Shown here: piece by piece, positions 16,170 through 24,428 of the stretch | Layout of the letters: the number at the start of each line of letters is the position of its first letter | Position numbering within the stretch: position 1 is the first letter of the stretch | Program-made: the position numbers and the translations under genes | Assembly: GCA_046732855.1 (NCBI GenBank) | Contig: JBKPNX010000164.1 | Span: forward strand, 1-29,267 | Source of the DNA: JBKPNX01 sp046732855 | Lineage (GTDB): Bacteria > Pseudomonadota > Alphaproteobacteria > Geminicoccales > Geminicoccaceae | Reading direction: 5' to 3' | Length of the DNA: 29,267 bases | Notes under the pieces: generated by a model | Databases searched by the model: none | What the model was told of the DNA's origin: nothing | The model's input: only the letters and a program-made list of their open reading frames with translations

Positions 16170-18224
16170 CTACTCCGTTAGCTTCCCGGTAAGTGCCGAG
16201 AGATCGCGAGCAAGACGTGTGAGCTCCCTTTCAACCTCTGGTTCGGTGAGGCTATCGAGTGGTCGATCGGGGTCATTAAAAAAGTTAAACTTTGCCAAGT
16301 CCGCGTGAAGATCATAAGGGCAATATCCAACCAACATCGGCCATACTCTTAAGTATCTGCGTTCTTCTTCCGCAAAAATTCTTGGTAATTCCTTATTAAT
16401 AATAAATTGCGAAGCAAGAAGATTTTTGGAAATGACAAGAATTGCAATTTCGGCCTGTTCTATTTGCGTGTAAATGGTACTCGCCAGTTTGCATAATCCG
16501 ATCAACCCATAATTCTAATTGGGTGCGTTGAACAAGGATCGAAAGAAATGTTTGGATCTTTTCCATCCATTTCTTATCCTCGCGAGCGTAACTTATGAAC
16601 ATCCGCCATGTGTGTTTGCTGCGCGCCAAATCTGTGGAAACTGCTCCGGCAACCAATGCCCTTTCCGGCTGCACGTTCAGCCGCGCTTCCTGCGTCATTT
16701 TCTGGATTTCGGCTTCTGACAGGCCGCCGGACGCCTGGATGCGGATCTGCTGCTCCTTGCCGGTACCCTTGTCCTTGGCCGATACGTTGAGGATGCCGTT
16801 GGCGTCGATGTCGAAAGTCACCTTGATCTGCGGCACGCCGCGCGGCGCAGGGGGAATGCCGACCAGGTCGAACTGGCCGAGCAGCCCGTTCTGCGCCGCG
16901 ACCTCCCGCTCGCCCTGGAACACACGGATGGTGACCGCGTTCTGACTGTCCTCGGCGGTCGAGAAGGCCTGGCTCCTCTTGGTCGGCTTGGTGGTGTTAC
17001 GGTCGATCAGTCGGGTGAACACACCACCCAGAGTCTCATGCCAAATGACATTGGTATTACGTCAAGCAAGAGGACGTCCTTTATATCTCCAATCATAACT
17101 GCCGCCGAAATAGCAGCGCCGAGGGCTACGGCGTCCTCCCGTCTCAGTCCACCGTATGGCTTCTTACCGAAGTACTCCGACAGTCTCCGTTCAACCAAGG
17201 GTATTCTTGTACTTCCGCCTACCAAAACGACCTGATCGATGTCCGTGCGGTCTACGCCGGCATCATTAAGAGCCAACGTGCAAATGTCAATTGAACGCTC
17301 CACTCTGTCATGAATCAGTCCCTCCAAATCACGGCGCGAGATTGTTATTTTTAGATGCTTGATGCCAGTTTTGTCGGTCGATACGAACGGTAAGTCTACA
17401 TCGGAAAAGTCTTGAGATGAGAGGTCGATCTTTGTTGTTTCGGCCGCTTCTTTAAGTCGCTGCAGAGCTATCGCGTCCTGTGTTAGATCGATACCGTTAA
17501 TCCGTTGGAATCCAGCAGCAATATGTTCAACCAAGCGGATATCAAAATCTTCGCCGCCCAGAAAATTGTCACCAGCGATTGCCTTCACTTCGAATACTCC
17601 ATCACCATATTCTATGATGGAAACATCAAAAGTACCTTCTCCTAAATCATAAACAGCTATGGTCTGCGACTTTTGCTTGTCTATACCATATGCAATTGCT
17701 GCCATAGTAGGTTCTGTTTCTATTCGAAGAACATTCAGCCCAGCTATTCTGGCGGCATCCTTCGTCGCTTGGCGCTGCATAGCATCGAAATAAGCTGGTA
17801 CCGTTACAACGGCATTGACTACCGGTTCGCCTAGATATATTTCTGCTGATTTTGCCAATTTCAAGAGAATTGCAGATAAAATCTGTACTGGGCTATATTT
17901 TGCCCCGTGGGCCATCACCCAAGCGTCTCCACTATCGGATTCTATAATCTTGTAAGGCATGAATTTCTTTAGTTCTTGCACCAGTGGATCATCGTACCGG
18001 CGGCCGAGGAGTCGCTTGATCGAAAAAAAGACGTTGGTGGGATCCTTCAGCGCGTAGCGCCTCGCCGCTTTCCCAACGATAGTGGCGCCCGATGCCGTAA
18101 TCGCTACATGGGAGGGCGTTGTGCCATCGCCTTCGATGTTCTCAATGATCACGGGGGTCCGGTCGCGTACGACGGCCACCCGTGAGCTCGTCGTACCCAA
18201 ATCGATCCCGACTGCCTTGGTCAT
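16170..18224 (-). pseudogene. Hsp70 (DnaK-like) ATPase + substrate-binding beta domain fused to a TIR domain, two frameshifts
   Basis: Reading through two frame changes gives one protein of about 680 residues. The ATPase part has GIDLGTTSSRVAVV, TEPTMAAIAYG and VVLVGGSTRIPLV, but the phosphate-2 motif reads DLGEGTFD instead of DLGGGTFD. The linker DVLLLDVIPMSFG leads to a DnaK substrate-binding beta domain. The lid is replaced by a short linker and a TIR domain: MFISYAREDKKWMEKIQTFL, ELWVDRI, IEQAEIAILVISKN, then LLASQFIINKELPRI with the Glu at the position of the NADase Glu. Frameshift 1, near 17037, looks like one lost base in GGCAT-GAG (dnaK has GGCATCGAG). Frameshift 2, at about 16472-16486, splits the TIR domain. 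Composition alternates between AT-rich and GC-rich blocks. The gene is either decayed or affected by sequencing error; the role is inferred, not shown. Confidence 0.85.
16720..17037 (-). repeat. segment nearly duplicated from resident dnaK (substrate-binding beta domain)
   Basis: Aligns with 5519-5837 of dnaK with about 33 differences in roughly 310 bases by hand count. This includes an uninterrupted identical run of about 63 bases (16720-16782 against 5519-5581). The sequence on both sides is AT-rich and much less similar at DNA level. This pattern fits gene conversion or a recombination-made chimera. Confidence 0.82.
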
Positions 18225-18512
18225 CGGATGAGTATCCTCACTCTCAGACTGGTCACGCTCGGAGGCTCCAGCAGCCCTGGAATGCCTGGGTCGGGCTTGC
18301 GGAGATTAGTTTGCGGGGGTTGGGCGGAGCGGGCAAGTCGTTCTGCACGAACGCGTTCTCCGCGCCGCAGACCGCTTCGCGATCATGCCTGGTTCCAATC
18401 AGGCGCGGTGCGTTGGCCTATTGGTGAGGCCGATCAGGCAACCTGATCTCCGCACGCAGATCACTTGCAAGACCTCCTCGGGAACCCTGCAGTCCGCTTG
18501 AGCCAAGGGATG

Positions 18513-19436
18513 TCAGCCCTTGACCGCGCCGAGCGTCAGGCCGCGCACGATGTAGCGCTGTGCGATCAGCGCCAGCAGCACCGGCGGGATCATCGCGATC
18601 AGCGAGCGCACCGCGACGAACCAGAACTGCACGCCACGCGTGTCGACGCCGCCCGCGATGTGCACCGGCATGGTCGCGGAGTTCTTGATCGTGAGGATCA
18701 CGGCGAACAGGTACTCGTTCCAGGCGAACGCGAACATGATCAGGGCGGCGGCGGCGATCGCGGGCATGGCGAGCGGCAGGGCGATGCGGAAGAACGCCTC
18801 GAAGTGGCTGGCGCCGTCGACCAGCGCCGCTTCCTCCAGCTCGATCGGCAGGTCGTAGAAGGTCTGCCGGCAGATCACGACGCAGAACGGCAGGACGAAG
18901 GTCGCGGTCACCAGGGTCAGCGCGATCCGTGAATCGAGCAGATCGAGCGCCGAGAACACGATGAAGAACGGCACGGCGGTGGCGACCGGCGGCAGCACCC
19001 GTTGCGAGAGGAACCAGACGGTCAGATCCTTGTTCGGCACGGTGAAAAAGCGGAAGCGCGCCAGCGCGTAGGCGGCGGGCAGGCCGAGCGCGAGCGCGAG
19101 CGCGACCGCCGAGAACGAGATCACCGTGCTGTTCAAGAACGCGCCGTAGAATTCCGGCACGCGGAACTGCTGGCTCCAGTTCTCGAGCGTCGGCGTGAAG
19201 TTGATGAACGGAATGCCAAGACCCGTCACGGTGAAGGTCTCGGCCGGCCGGCGCAGGCTGTTCGAGATCGCCCAGTACAGCGGGAAGAAGAACAGCATCG
19301 CGACCACGATCGCGACGAGCGAGGCGAGCCCGTCGCCGATGGTGGCGCGCCGCCGGCCGATGCGGACCGCCGCCGCCGGCGTGGCGCGCGCCGCCCCGGC
19401 AGCCTCCCGGATAGCGCCGCGCGCCGCCTCATTCAT
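18513..19436 (-). CDS. carbohydrate ABC transporter permease (MalG-type, CUT1)
   Basis: A 307-residue inner-membrane permease. A polar Ala/Arg-rich N-terminus of about 35 residues precedes the first helix (SLVAIVVAMLFFFPLYWAIS). Several further helices follow, among them LALALGLPAAYALARFRFF and IALTLVTATFVLPFCVVI. The cytoplasmic EAA loop (EEAALVDGASHFEAFFRIAL, then PLAMPAI) contacts the ATPase. The C-terminus RYIVRGLTLGAVKG is typical of MalG-like subunits. The start overlaps the end of the partner permease by eight bases, so they are coupled. Its last 120 bases are copied at 16013-16132, on the far side of the Hsp70-TIR gene. Confidence 0.93.
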   Translation of the reverse strand: MNEAARGAIREAAGAARATPAAAVRIGRRRATIGDGLASLVAIVVAMLFFFPLYWAISNSLRRPAETFTVTGLGIPFINFTPTLENWSQQFRVPEFYGAFLNSTVISFSAVALALALGLPAAYALARFRFFTVPNKDLTVWFLSQRVLPPVATAVPFFIVFSALDLLDSRIALTLVTATFVLPFCVVICRQTFYDLPIELEEAALVDGASHFEAFFRIALPLAMPAIAAAALIMFAFAWNEYLFAVILTIKNSATMPVHIAGGVDTRGVQFWFVAVRSLIAMIPPVLLALIAQRYIVRGLTLGAVKG

Positions 19437-20382
19437 AGCTCTGCCTCAGCCGGCGGAAGAACAGCGTCACGATCACCATGACCACGATCAGCAGGAGATA
19501 GGCCATGGCCGAGGCGTAACCGAAGTCGTTCAGCTTGAAGCCGCGTGTGAACGCCAGATAGGTGTAGGACTGCGTCGCGATGCCCGGGCCGCCCTTGGTC
19601 AGGGTGGCGATGATGTCGAACAGCTTGATCGCCTCGGCGAGGCGCAGCAGCAGCACGATCACGATCACCGGCTGCAGCAGCGGCAGGATCACATGCCGCC
19701 ACAAGTCCCACTCCGAATGGGTTTCGAGCAGCGCCGATTCGATCAGCTCGTCGGGGATGCCCTGCAGGGCCGCGAGGAACACCAAGAAGCAGAACGGCGT
19801 CCACTGCCAGATGTCGACCAGGATCACCGAGACCAGTGCCCAGTGCGGATCCGACAGCCACGGGATGCCAAGGAACTCAAGCGGCCCGCCGATCTCGTAA
19901 AAGATGGTGAAGAACAGGTAGCCGACCGCGATCGGCGTCGCGAAGATCGGCAGGACCATGATCGAGCGCAACACCGGCCGGCCGAAGATGTGCCGGTTGA
20001 ACAGCCAGGCGAGCGCCAGCCCGAGCACGATCTCGGTCGCCACCGCCGCGACCACGAAGATCGCGGTGACCTGTACTGCCTTGTGCACCTCGGCATCGAA
20101 GAACGCCCGGCCGTAATTGGCGAATCCGTTCCAGGTGAAGGTGGTCTGGAGCTCGCGGTTGACGACGGTCCTGGTCCGCGGCGTGCCATCCTTCTTGAGG
20201 ACGACGTTGCCGGCGTTGTCGGTCACGGGCACCTGCTCGCGCCCGGTGATCACGACTTTGCGATCGACGTCGTGCGCGCTCAGATACAGTGAATAGACCA
20301 AAGGAAAGACAGTAAAGATCAGCACCCACAGCACCGCGGGCAACAAGAACAGGAACTTGACCCGACTGGTCCAGCGAATCAT
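19429..20382 (-). CDS. carbohydrate ABC transporter permease (MalF/UgpA-type, CUT1)
   Basis: A 317-residue permease. The first helix is FLFLLPAVLWVLIFTVFPLV. A periplasmic segment of about 55 residues follows (containing REQVPVTDNAGN), larger than in many UgpA-like proteins. Five further hydrophobic segments follow, with the EAA loop IESALLETHSEWDLWRHVIL. The family end has LTKGGPGIATQSYTYLAF. The substrate cannot be read from the permease. It pairs with the MalG-type subunit and lies downstream of the binding-protein gene, separated by a strong hairpin. Confidence 0.92.
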   Translation of the reverse strand: MIRWTSRVKFLFLLPAVLWVLIFTVFPLVYSLYLSAHDVDRKVVITGREQVPVTDNAGNVVLKKDGTPRTRTVVNRELQTTFTWNGFANYGRAFFDAEVHKAVQVTAIFVVAAVATEIVLGLALAWLFNRHIFGRPVLRSIMVLPIFATPIAVGYLFFTIFYEIGGPLEFLGIPWLSDPHWALVSVILVDIWQWTPFCFLVFLAALQGIPDELIESALLETHSEWDLWRHVILPLLQPVIVIVLLLRLAEAIKLFDIIATLTKGGPGIATQSYTYLAFTRGFKLNDFGYASAMAYLLLIVVMVIVTLFFRRLRQSYE

Positions 20383-20395
20383 CCGTGAGCTCCCT

Positions 20396-20438
20396 GAAGA
20401 ATCGGCCGGCCCTGCGATCTCGGACCGGCCGGCTCTTC
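20396..20438 (-). other. intercistronic hairpin between binding protein and permease genes
   Basis: Arms 20396-20411 and 20423-20438 pair at 13 of 16 positions around an 11-base loop, with the core CGGCCGG / CCGGCCG. It starts 11 bases past the binding-protein stop. Such hairpins commonly protect the 3' end of the binding-protein message so that it exceeds permease mRNA, as in malE-malF. Confidence 0.6.
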
Positions 20439-20448
20439 AAGCATCAGC

Positions 20449-22092
20449 TCAGTCTTTATAGCCGATGGCCTCCTGATACTGCTTCAGGATCTTGTCGCGG
20501 CCGAGGCGGTCGGTGATCTGCTGCCAGGCCGCCGCGGTGTCGTCCAACGCCTGCTGCGCGGTCTTCTGCCCGGCCATGGCCGCCGACAGGTTCTTGTCCA
20601 TGATGTCCCAGTACTCGGGCGCACCCTCAATCCGCAGATAGGTCAGGATGGTCGGAGCGTTGAAGTTGTCGTAGTAGGCCTTGAGGTAATCCTTGACGTC
20701 GGCCTCGTCCCAGCCCGCCTTGACGTAGTCCTCGATCTTCGCCTCTCCCAAGGGCTCGAGCATCTGATAGCTGTAGCCGGGGTCGACGCCGTCCCAGCCG
20801 TAGGTCGCGAGCCACTTCGACACCGGCTTGATCGCCATCAGCGACAGGAACGAATAGGCGGCCTCGGGCTGATCGGAGAACGAGGAGATCACGCCGTGCC
20901 ACGAGCCGCCGGTCGTGTTGCCGACCAGCTTCGGGTTGTCGTTCTTGACCCACTTCTTGTTCTGGTGATCCCAGTATTCGGTCGAGCTGGGCAGCACCGC
21001 CGAGGCGCAGTTGCCCTGGATCTTCGAGCGCGCCTTGTCCTGACAGAGCGCGCCGACATCGCCCCAGGAGAACACGAACACCGACTTGCCGCGCAGGAAG
21101 TAATCCCAGGCTTCGCCGAGACTCCAGCCAACCTGCGCCGCCGGCCCGGTCTTGTGCAGCTCCTGCAGGAACTCGAGCGCCTTGACGTGGCCCGGGCTGT
21201 TGATCAGCGGCGTCATGTCGGTCGGGTCGAACCAGTAGACGTTGTGATACTGGTCGACCTTGTCGCCCGGCGTGATCACGAACGGCGCCGACAGCGACTG
21301 GAAGTGATAGTGGCCCTGCTCGCCGACCTTGAGGTGCAGGACCATGCCCGAATCGGGCTCGGCGTCGTTCGTGTCCCAGTTCTTGCCGTTGAAGTACTTG
21401 GCGATGTCGAGCAGCTGCTGCCAGGTCTTGGGCGGCACCGGCAGGTCGTAGCCGTACTCGGCCTTGAACGCCGCCTGGTGCTCGGGATTGTTGAGCGCGT
21501 CGCGGCGGTAGTAGAGCACCTGGCCGTCGGCGTCGTTGAGCACGCCGTAACCGACGTCGCCCCAGTGATGCAGGGTCCACAGCGACTTCGGCATCACGTC
21601 GTACGACCACTGCGGGTACTCGCCGCTCGCCATGTAGTCGTCGACCGGCACCATGTAGTCGCCCGCGACCAGGTCGCCGTAGAAGAACGCGCCGACGATG
21701 ATCGCGTCGTACAGGCCGGTGCCCTGGCGCAGATCCAGCATCATCTTGGCGTAGAGGTCGGTGATCGGGGTCAGCGCGATGTCGAGCTTGCCGCCGGACA
21801 GCTCCTCCCAGACCGGGCGGAACGCGTTGATCGGGCCCGAGATGCCGCCCTTGGGTCCGGAGTCGAGCGTCAGCACCGTGATGTTGACGCCGTCGAACGG
21901 CTTCTCGTCCGGCCCGAAGAGGCTGCCGAGCTCCTCCTGGGTGGCGGTGATGACCGCGTTGTCGTAGTCCGGTCCGAGCTTGAGGTCGACCGTGCCGTCG
22001 TCCTTCCAGTCGACGTACTGGCCGGCCGAGGCGACGGGCGCGCTCAACGCCGCCAGCGCCACGCCAAGCAGTGCCGCATGCCGCAATTTCAT
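20449..22092 (-). CDS. ABC transporter extracellular solute-binding protein (family 1)
   Basis: About 547 residues, longer than the 400-450 usual for CUT1 binding proteins. A Sec signal peptide is clear: MKLRHAALLGVALAALSAPV, then ASAG. The mature protein has the family outline: VNITVLTLDSGPKGG, LDIALTPITDLYAKMMLDL, YDAIIVGAFFYGDLVAGDYM, YGVLNDADGQVLYYRRDAL and FSWGDVGALCQDKA. I chose the ATG at MKLRHAA because GAGGGGG precedes it and the signal peptide follows at once. It is first in a cluster with two permeases; the ATP-binding subunit is not in this window. The betA gene upstream suggests a polyol, choline-like or other alcohol substrate, but this is only context. Confidence 0.9.
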   Translation of the reverse strand: MKLRHAALLGVALAALSAPVASAGQYVDWKDDGTVDLKLGPDYDNAVITATQEELGSLFGPDEKPFDGVNITVLTLDSGPKGGISGPINAFRPVWEELSGGKLDIALTPITDLYAKMMLDLRQGTGLYDAIIVGAFFYGDLVAGDYMVPVDDYMASGEYPQWSYDVMPKSLWTLHHWGDVGYGVLNDADGQVLYYRRDALNNPEHQAAFKAEYGYDLPVPPKTWQQLLDIAKYFNGKNWDTNDAEPDSGMVLHLKVGEQGHYHFQSLSAPFVITPGDKVDQYHNVYWFDPTDMTPLINSPGHVKALEFLQELHKTGPAAQVGWSLGEAWDYFLRGKSVFVFSWGDVGALCQDKARSKIQGNCASAVLPSSTEYWDHQNKKWVKNDNPKLVGNTTGGSWHGVISSFSDQPEAAYSFLSLMAIKPVSKWLATYGWDGVDPGYSYQMLEPLGEAKIEDYVKAGWDEADVKDYLKAYYDNFNAPTILTYLRIEGAPEYWDIMDKNLSAAMAGQKTAQQALDDTAAAWQQITDRLGRDKILKQYQEAIGYKD

Positions 22093-22343
22093 GGCCAAGC
22101 CCCCTCTGGTTGTTTTCGCGACGCCGCCCTGTCCGGCCATCGCCGCCCGCTCGGGTCAGGGCAAGGATTACCGTTCGCGCGCGCCGCTGTCCATCGGCTT
22201 GCCATGCGCATCAGGCAGGCGCGCGCTTGCCAGCGCTGCGGGGACGGCCGGTTTTCGCGCACCCCGGCCCGGGACGCATGAGCAATCGGGCTCGGCCGGG
22301 CTACGGCCACCGGTAGCCGAGCGCCACGGGACCACGCGCCCAT

Positions 22344-24014
22344 TCATCGCTGGCGCGTCGCCCAGTCCGGCGCGATGTGGACGGGGACGTCGAGGGGATC
22401 GAGCGGCGGGCGGCCGCGGATCAGGTCCGCGACCTTCTCGGCGAGCATGATGGTGGGGGCGTTCAGGTTGCCGGACGGGATGCTCGGCATGACCGAAGCG
22501 TCGACCACGCGCAGACCCTCGACGCCATGGACGCGGCACGCGCCGTCGACCACCGCGCTCGGGTCGCTGTCCGGGCCCATTTTGCAGGTGCCGCAGGGAT
22601 GGTACGCGCTCTCGGCCCTGGCCCGCACGAACGCGTCGATCTCGGCGTCGGTGTCCACCCCGGAGCCGGGCGCGAGCTCCGGCCCGAGGTAGGGATCGAA
22701 CGCCCGCTGGGCAAAGATCTCGCGGGTCAGGCGCACCGCGGCGCGCATCTCCTGGCGGTCGCCTTCGGTCGCCATGTAGTTGAACAAAATCGAGGGCGGC
22801 TCCCGCGGGTCGGCTGAGCGCAGCCGTACCCGACCGACCGACGTCGGGCGCATCGGGCCGACATGCGCCTGAAAGCCGTGGGTCGGCTGCGGATGGCTGC
22901 CGTCGTAATTCATCGCGATCGGCAGGAAATGGTACTGCAGATCGGGGTGCTCGACGTCCGCGCGCGAGCGGATGAACGCGCCCGCTTCGAAGTGGTTGGT
23001 CGCGCCGAGTCCTCGCCTGAAAAGCAGCCACTCCAGGCCGATGCGCGCCTTGTTCCAGGGCCGCTGCGCCGCGTACAGCGAGATCGGCCGGGTGCACGCG
23101 TGCTGGACGTAGATCTCGAGGTGGTCCTGGAGATTGCCGCCGACGCCGGGCAGGTGCGCGACCGTCGCGATCTTCAAGTCTTCGAGCGCGTCGGCGTCGC
23201 CGATGCCGGACAGCATCAGCAGCTGCGGCGAGTTGATCGCCCCGCCGGCGAGGATCACCTCCCGCTCGGCCCGGACGGCCGCGGTACGCCCGCCTGCGAC
23301 ATGCTCGACGCCGACGGCGCGCGCGCCCTCGCAGCGCACCCTATGGACCAGCGCGCCGGTGCGCACGGTGAGGTTCGGCCGGCGCCGGGCCAGGTCCAAA
23401 TACGCGCGCGCCGCGCTCCAGCGCCGGCCGCCGCGGACCGTCATGTCCATCGGCGCAAAGCCCTCCTGCTGGTAGCCGTTCATGTCGGCGGAAAGCGGAT
23501 AGCCGGCCTGGCGCCCCGCCTCGACGAAGGCCTGGTAGAGGGGATTGCGACAGGCGCCGGTCGCGACGTGCAACGGTCCGTCGCCGCCGCGGTAGTCGTC
23601 GGCGCCGCGCGCGCGCGTCTCGGCGCGCTTGAAATAGGGCAGGACGTGGGCGTAGTCCCAGCCGGGCAGACCAGTCTGCGCCCAGCGATCGTAGTCGCGG
23701 GCGTGCCCGCGCACGTACGCCATGCCGTTGATCGAGGACGAGCCGCCGAGCACGCGGCCGCGCGGGCAGTACATGCGCCGCCCGTCCATGTGCGGCTCGG
23801 GCTCGCTCCGGTAAGCCCAGTTGTAGCGGCGACCCTTGAGCGGGTAGGCGAGCGCCGCCGGCATGTGCAGCTGCCAGGCCCACGGGTGGTCGACCGGGCC
23901 CGCCTCGAGCAGCAGCACGCGTACGCCCTGATCCTCGCTCAGCCGGTTGGCGAGCACGCAGCCGGCCGAGCCGGCGCCGACCACGATGTAATCGAAATTG
24001 TCGGATCCGGCCAT
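22344..24014 (-). CDS. betA: GMC oxidoreductase, choline dehydrogenase type
   Basis: A 556-residue FAD enzyme aligning with E. coli BetA along its whole length. BetA oxidises choline to betaine aldehyde at the membrane for osmoprotectant synthesis. The FAD-binding GxGxxG is at residues 13-18 (YIVVGAGSAGCVLANRL). GMC signature 1 is GRVLGGSSSINGMAYVRG and signature 2 lies in AGGAINSPQLLMLSGIG. The catalytic His472 is in YHPCGTCKMG and the Asn is in SGNLNAPTIM. BetA-like stretches such as RRYNWAYRSEPEP, NGYQQEGFAPMD and GATNHFEAGAFIRSR make BetA the best match. Many related GMC enzymes act on other alcohols. No betB or betI is nearby, so the substrate could differ. Confidence 0.88.
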   Translation of the reverse strand: MAGSDNFDYIVVGAGSAGCVLANRLSEDQGVRVLLLEAGPVDHPWAWQLHMPAALAYPLKGRRYNWAYRSEPEPHMDGRRMYCPRGRVLGGSSSINGMAYVRGHARDYDRWAQTGLPGWDYAHVLPYFKRAETRARGADDYRGGDGPLHVATGACRNPLYQAFVEAGRQAGYPLSADMNGYQQEGFAPMDMTVRGGRRWSAARAYLDLARRRPNLTVRTGALVHRVRCEGARAVGVEHVAGGRTAAVRAEREVILAGGAINSPQLLMLSGIGDADALEDLKIATVAHLPGVGGNLQDHLEIYVQHACTRPISLYAAQRPWNKARIGLEWLLFRRGLGATNHFEAGAFIRSRADVEHPDLQYHFLPIAMNYDGSHPQPTHGFQAHVGPMRPTSVGRVRLRSADPREPPSILFNYMATEGDRQEMRAAVRLTREIFAQRAFDPYLGPELAPGSGVDTDAEIDAFVRARAESAYHPCGTCKMGPDSDPSAVVDGACRVHGVEGLRVVDASVMPSIPSGNLNAPTIMLAEKVADLIRGRPPLDPLDVPVHIAPDWATRQR

Positions 24015-24125
24015 GCGATCCGCTCGATCGGGCAGCGTGGCCGGAGCACCGCGCGACGCCGGCTCCAGCCGAGATCGGCCGTAAGCGCGTGCTCGCCGCG
24101 CCGGCGCCGCCGCTGCCTGGGAGCT

Positions 24126-24353
24126 TCAGTCCTGGTCGAGATGCGCCGGCTTGGGCTGCGCCTCGGGCAAGGGCTTGTGGGTCGCCTCGTGCCAGGCGCC
24201 CTGGACCGTGCCGTCGCAGTTCTGCCAGTCGTCGCAGCCGCAGTCGGCAGCGCAACGCCGCAGCTCGACCAGGGCTTTCGCCCCTTCGCCGACCACGCCG
24301 TGCTCGACCAGCTCGCGCGCGGTATCCAAGTTCGCAACGCAGGGCTTCTTCAC
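24126..24353 (-). CDS. small cysteine-rich protein, function unknown
   Basis: A 75-residue ORF starting at GTG, with GGAG seven bases upstream. It encodes RRCAADCGCDDWQNCDG near its middle, four Cys within eleven residues in a C-x3-C-x-C-x5-C pattern, plus Cys5. This could bind metal or a cluster or form disulfides. There is no signal peptide. It begins 75 bases after the helix-hairpin-helix gene and ends 111 bases before betA. I do not recognise the family. Confidence 0.55.
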   Translation of the reverse strand: MKKPCVANLDTARELVEHGVVGEGAKALVELRRCAADCGCDDWQNCDGTVQGAWHEATHKPLPEAQPKPAHLDQD

Positions 24354-24428
24354 GTGCTCACTCCGCGAGACCGGGTCGGATCATACGCGCCGCCCTGCCA
24401 AGATCAATCGCGCCGTGCCGGCGCGCGC

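Noticed and set aside
16170..18224. Programmed ribosomal frameshifting to express Hsp70-TIR
   Set aside because: Neither frame change has a slippery heptamer or a convincing downstream pseudoknot. The first is best explained by a single lost base relative to dnaK.
18225..18512. Possible transposon or integrase remnant between the permease and the Hsp70-TIR gene
   Set aside because: I found no transposase-like frame and no convincing terminal inverted repeats. Short inverted words such as GATC-containing pairs are too weak.
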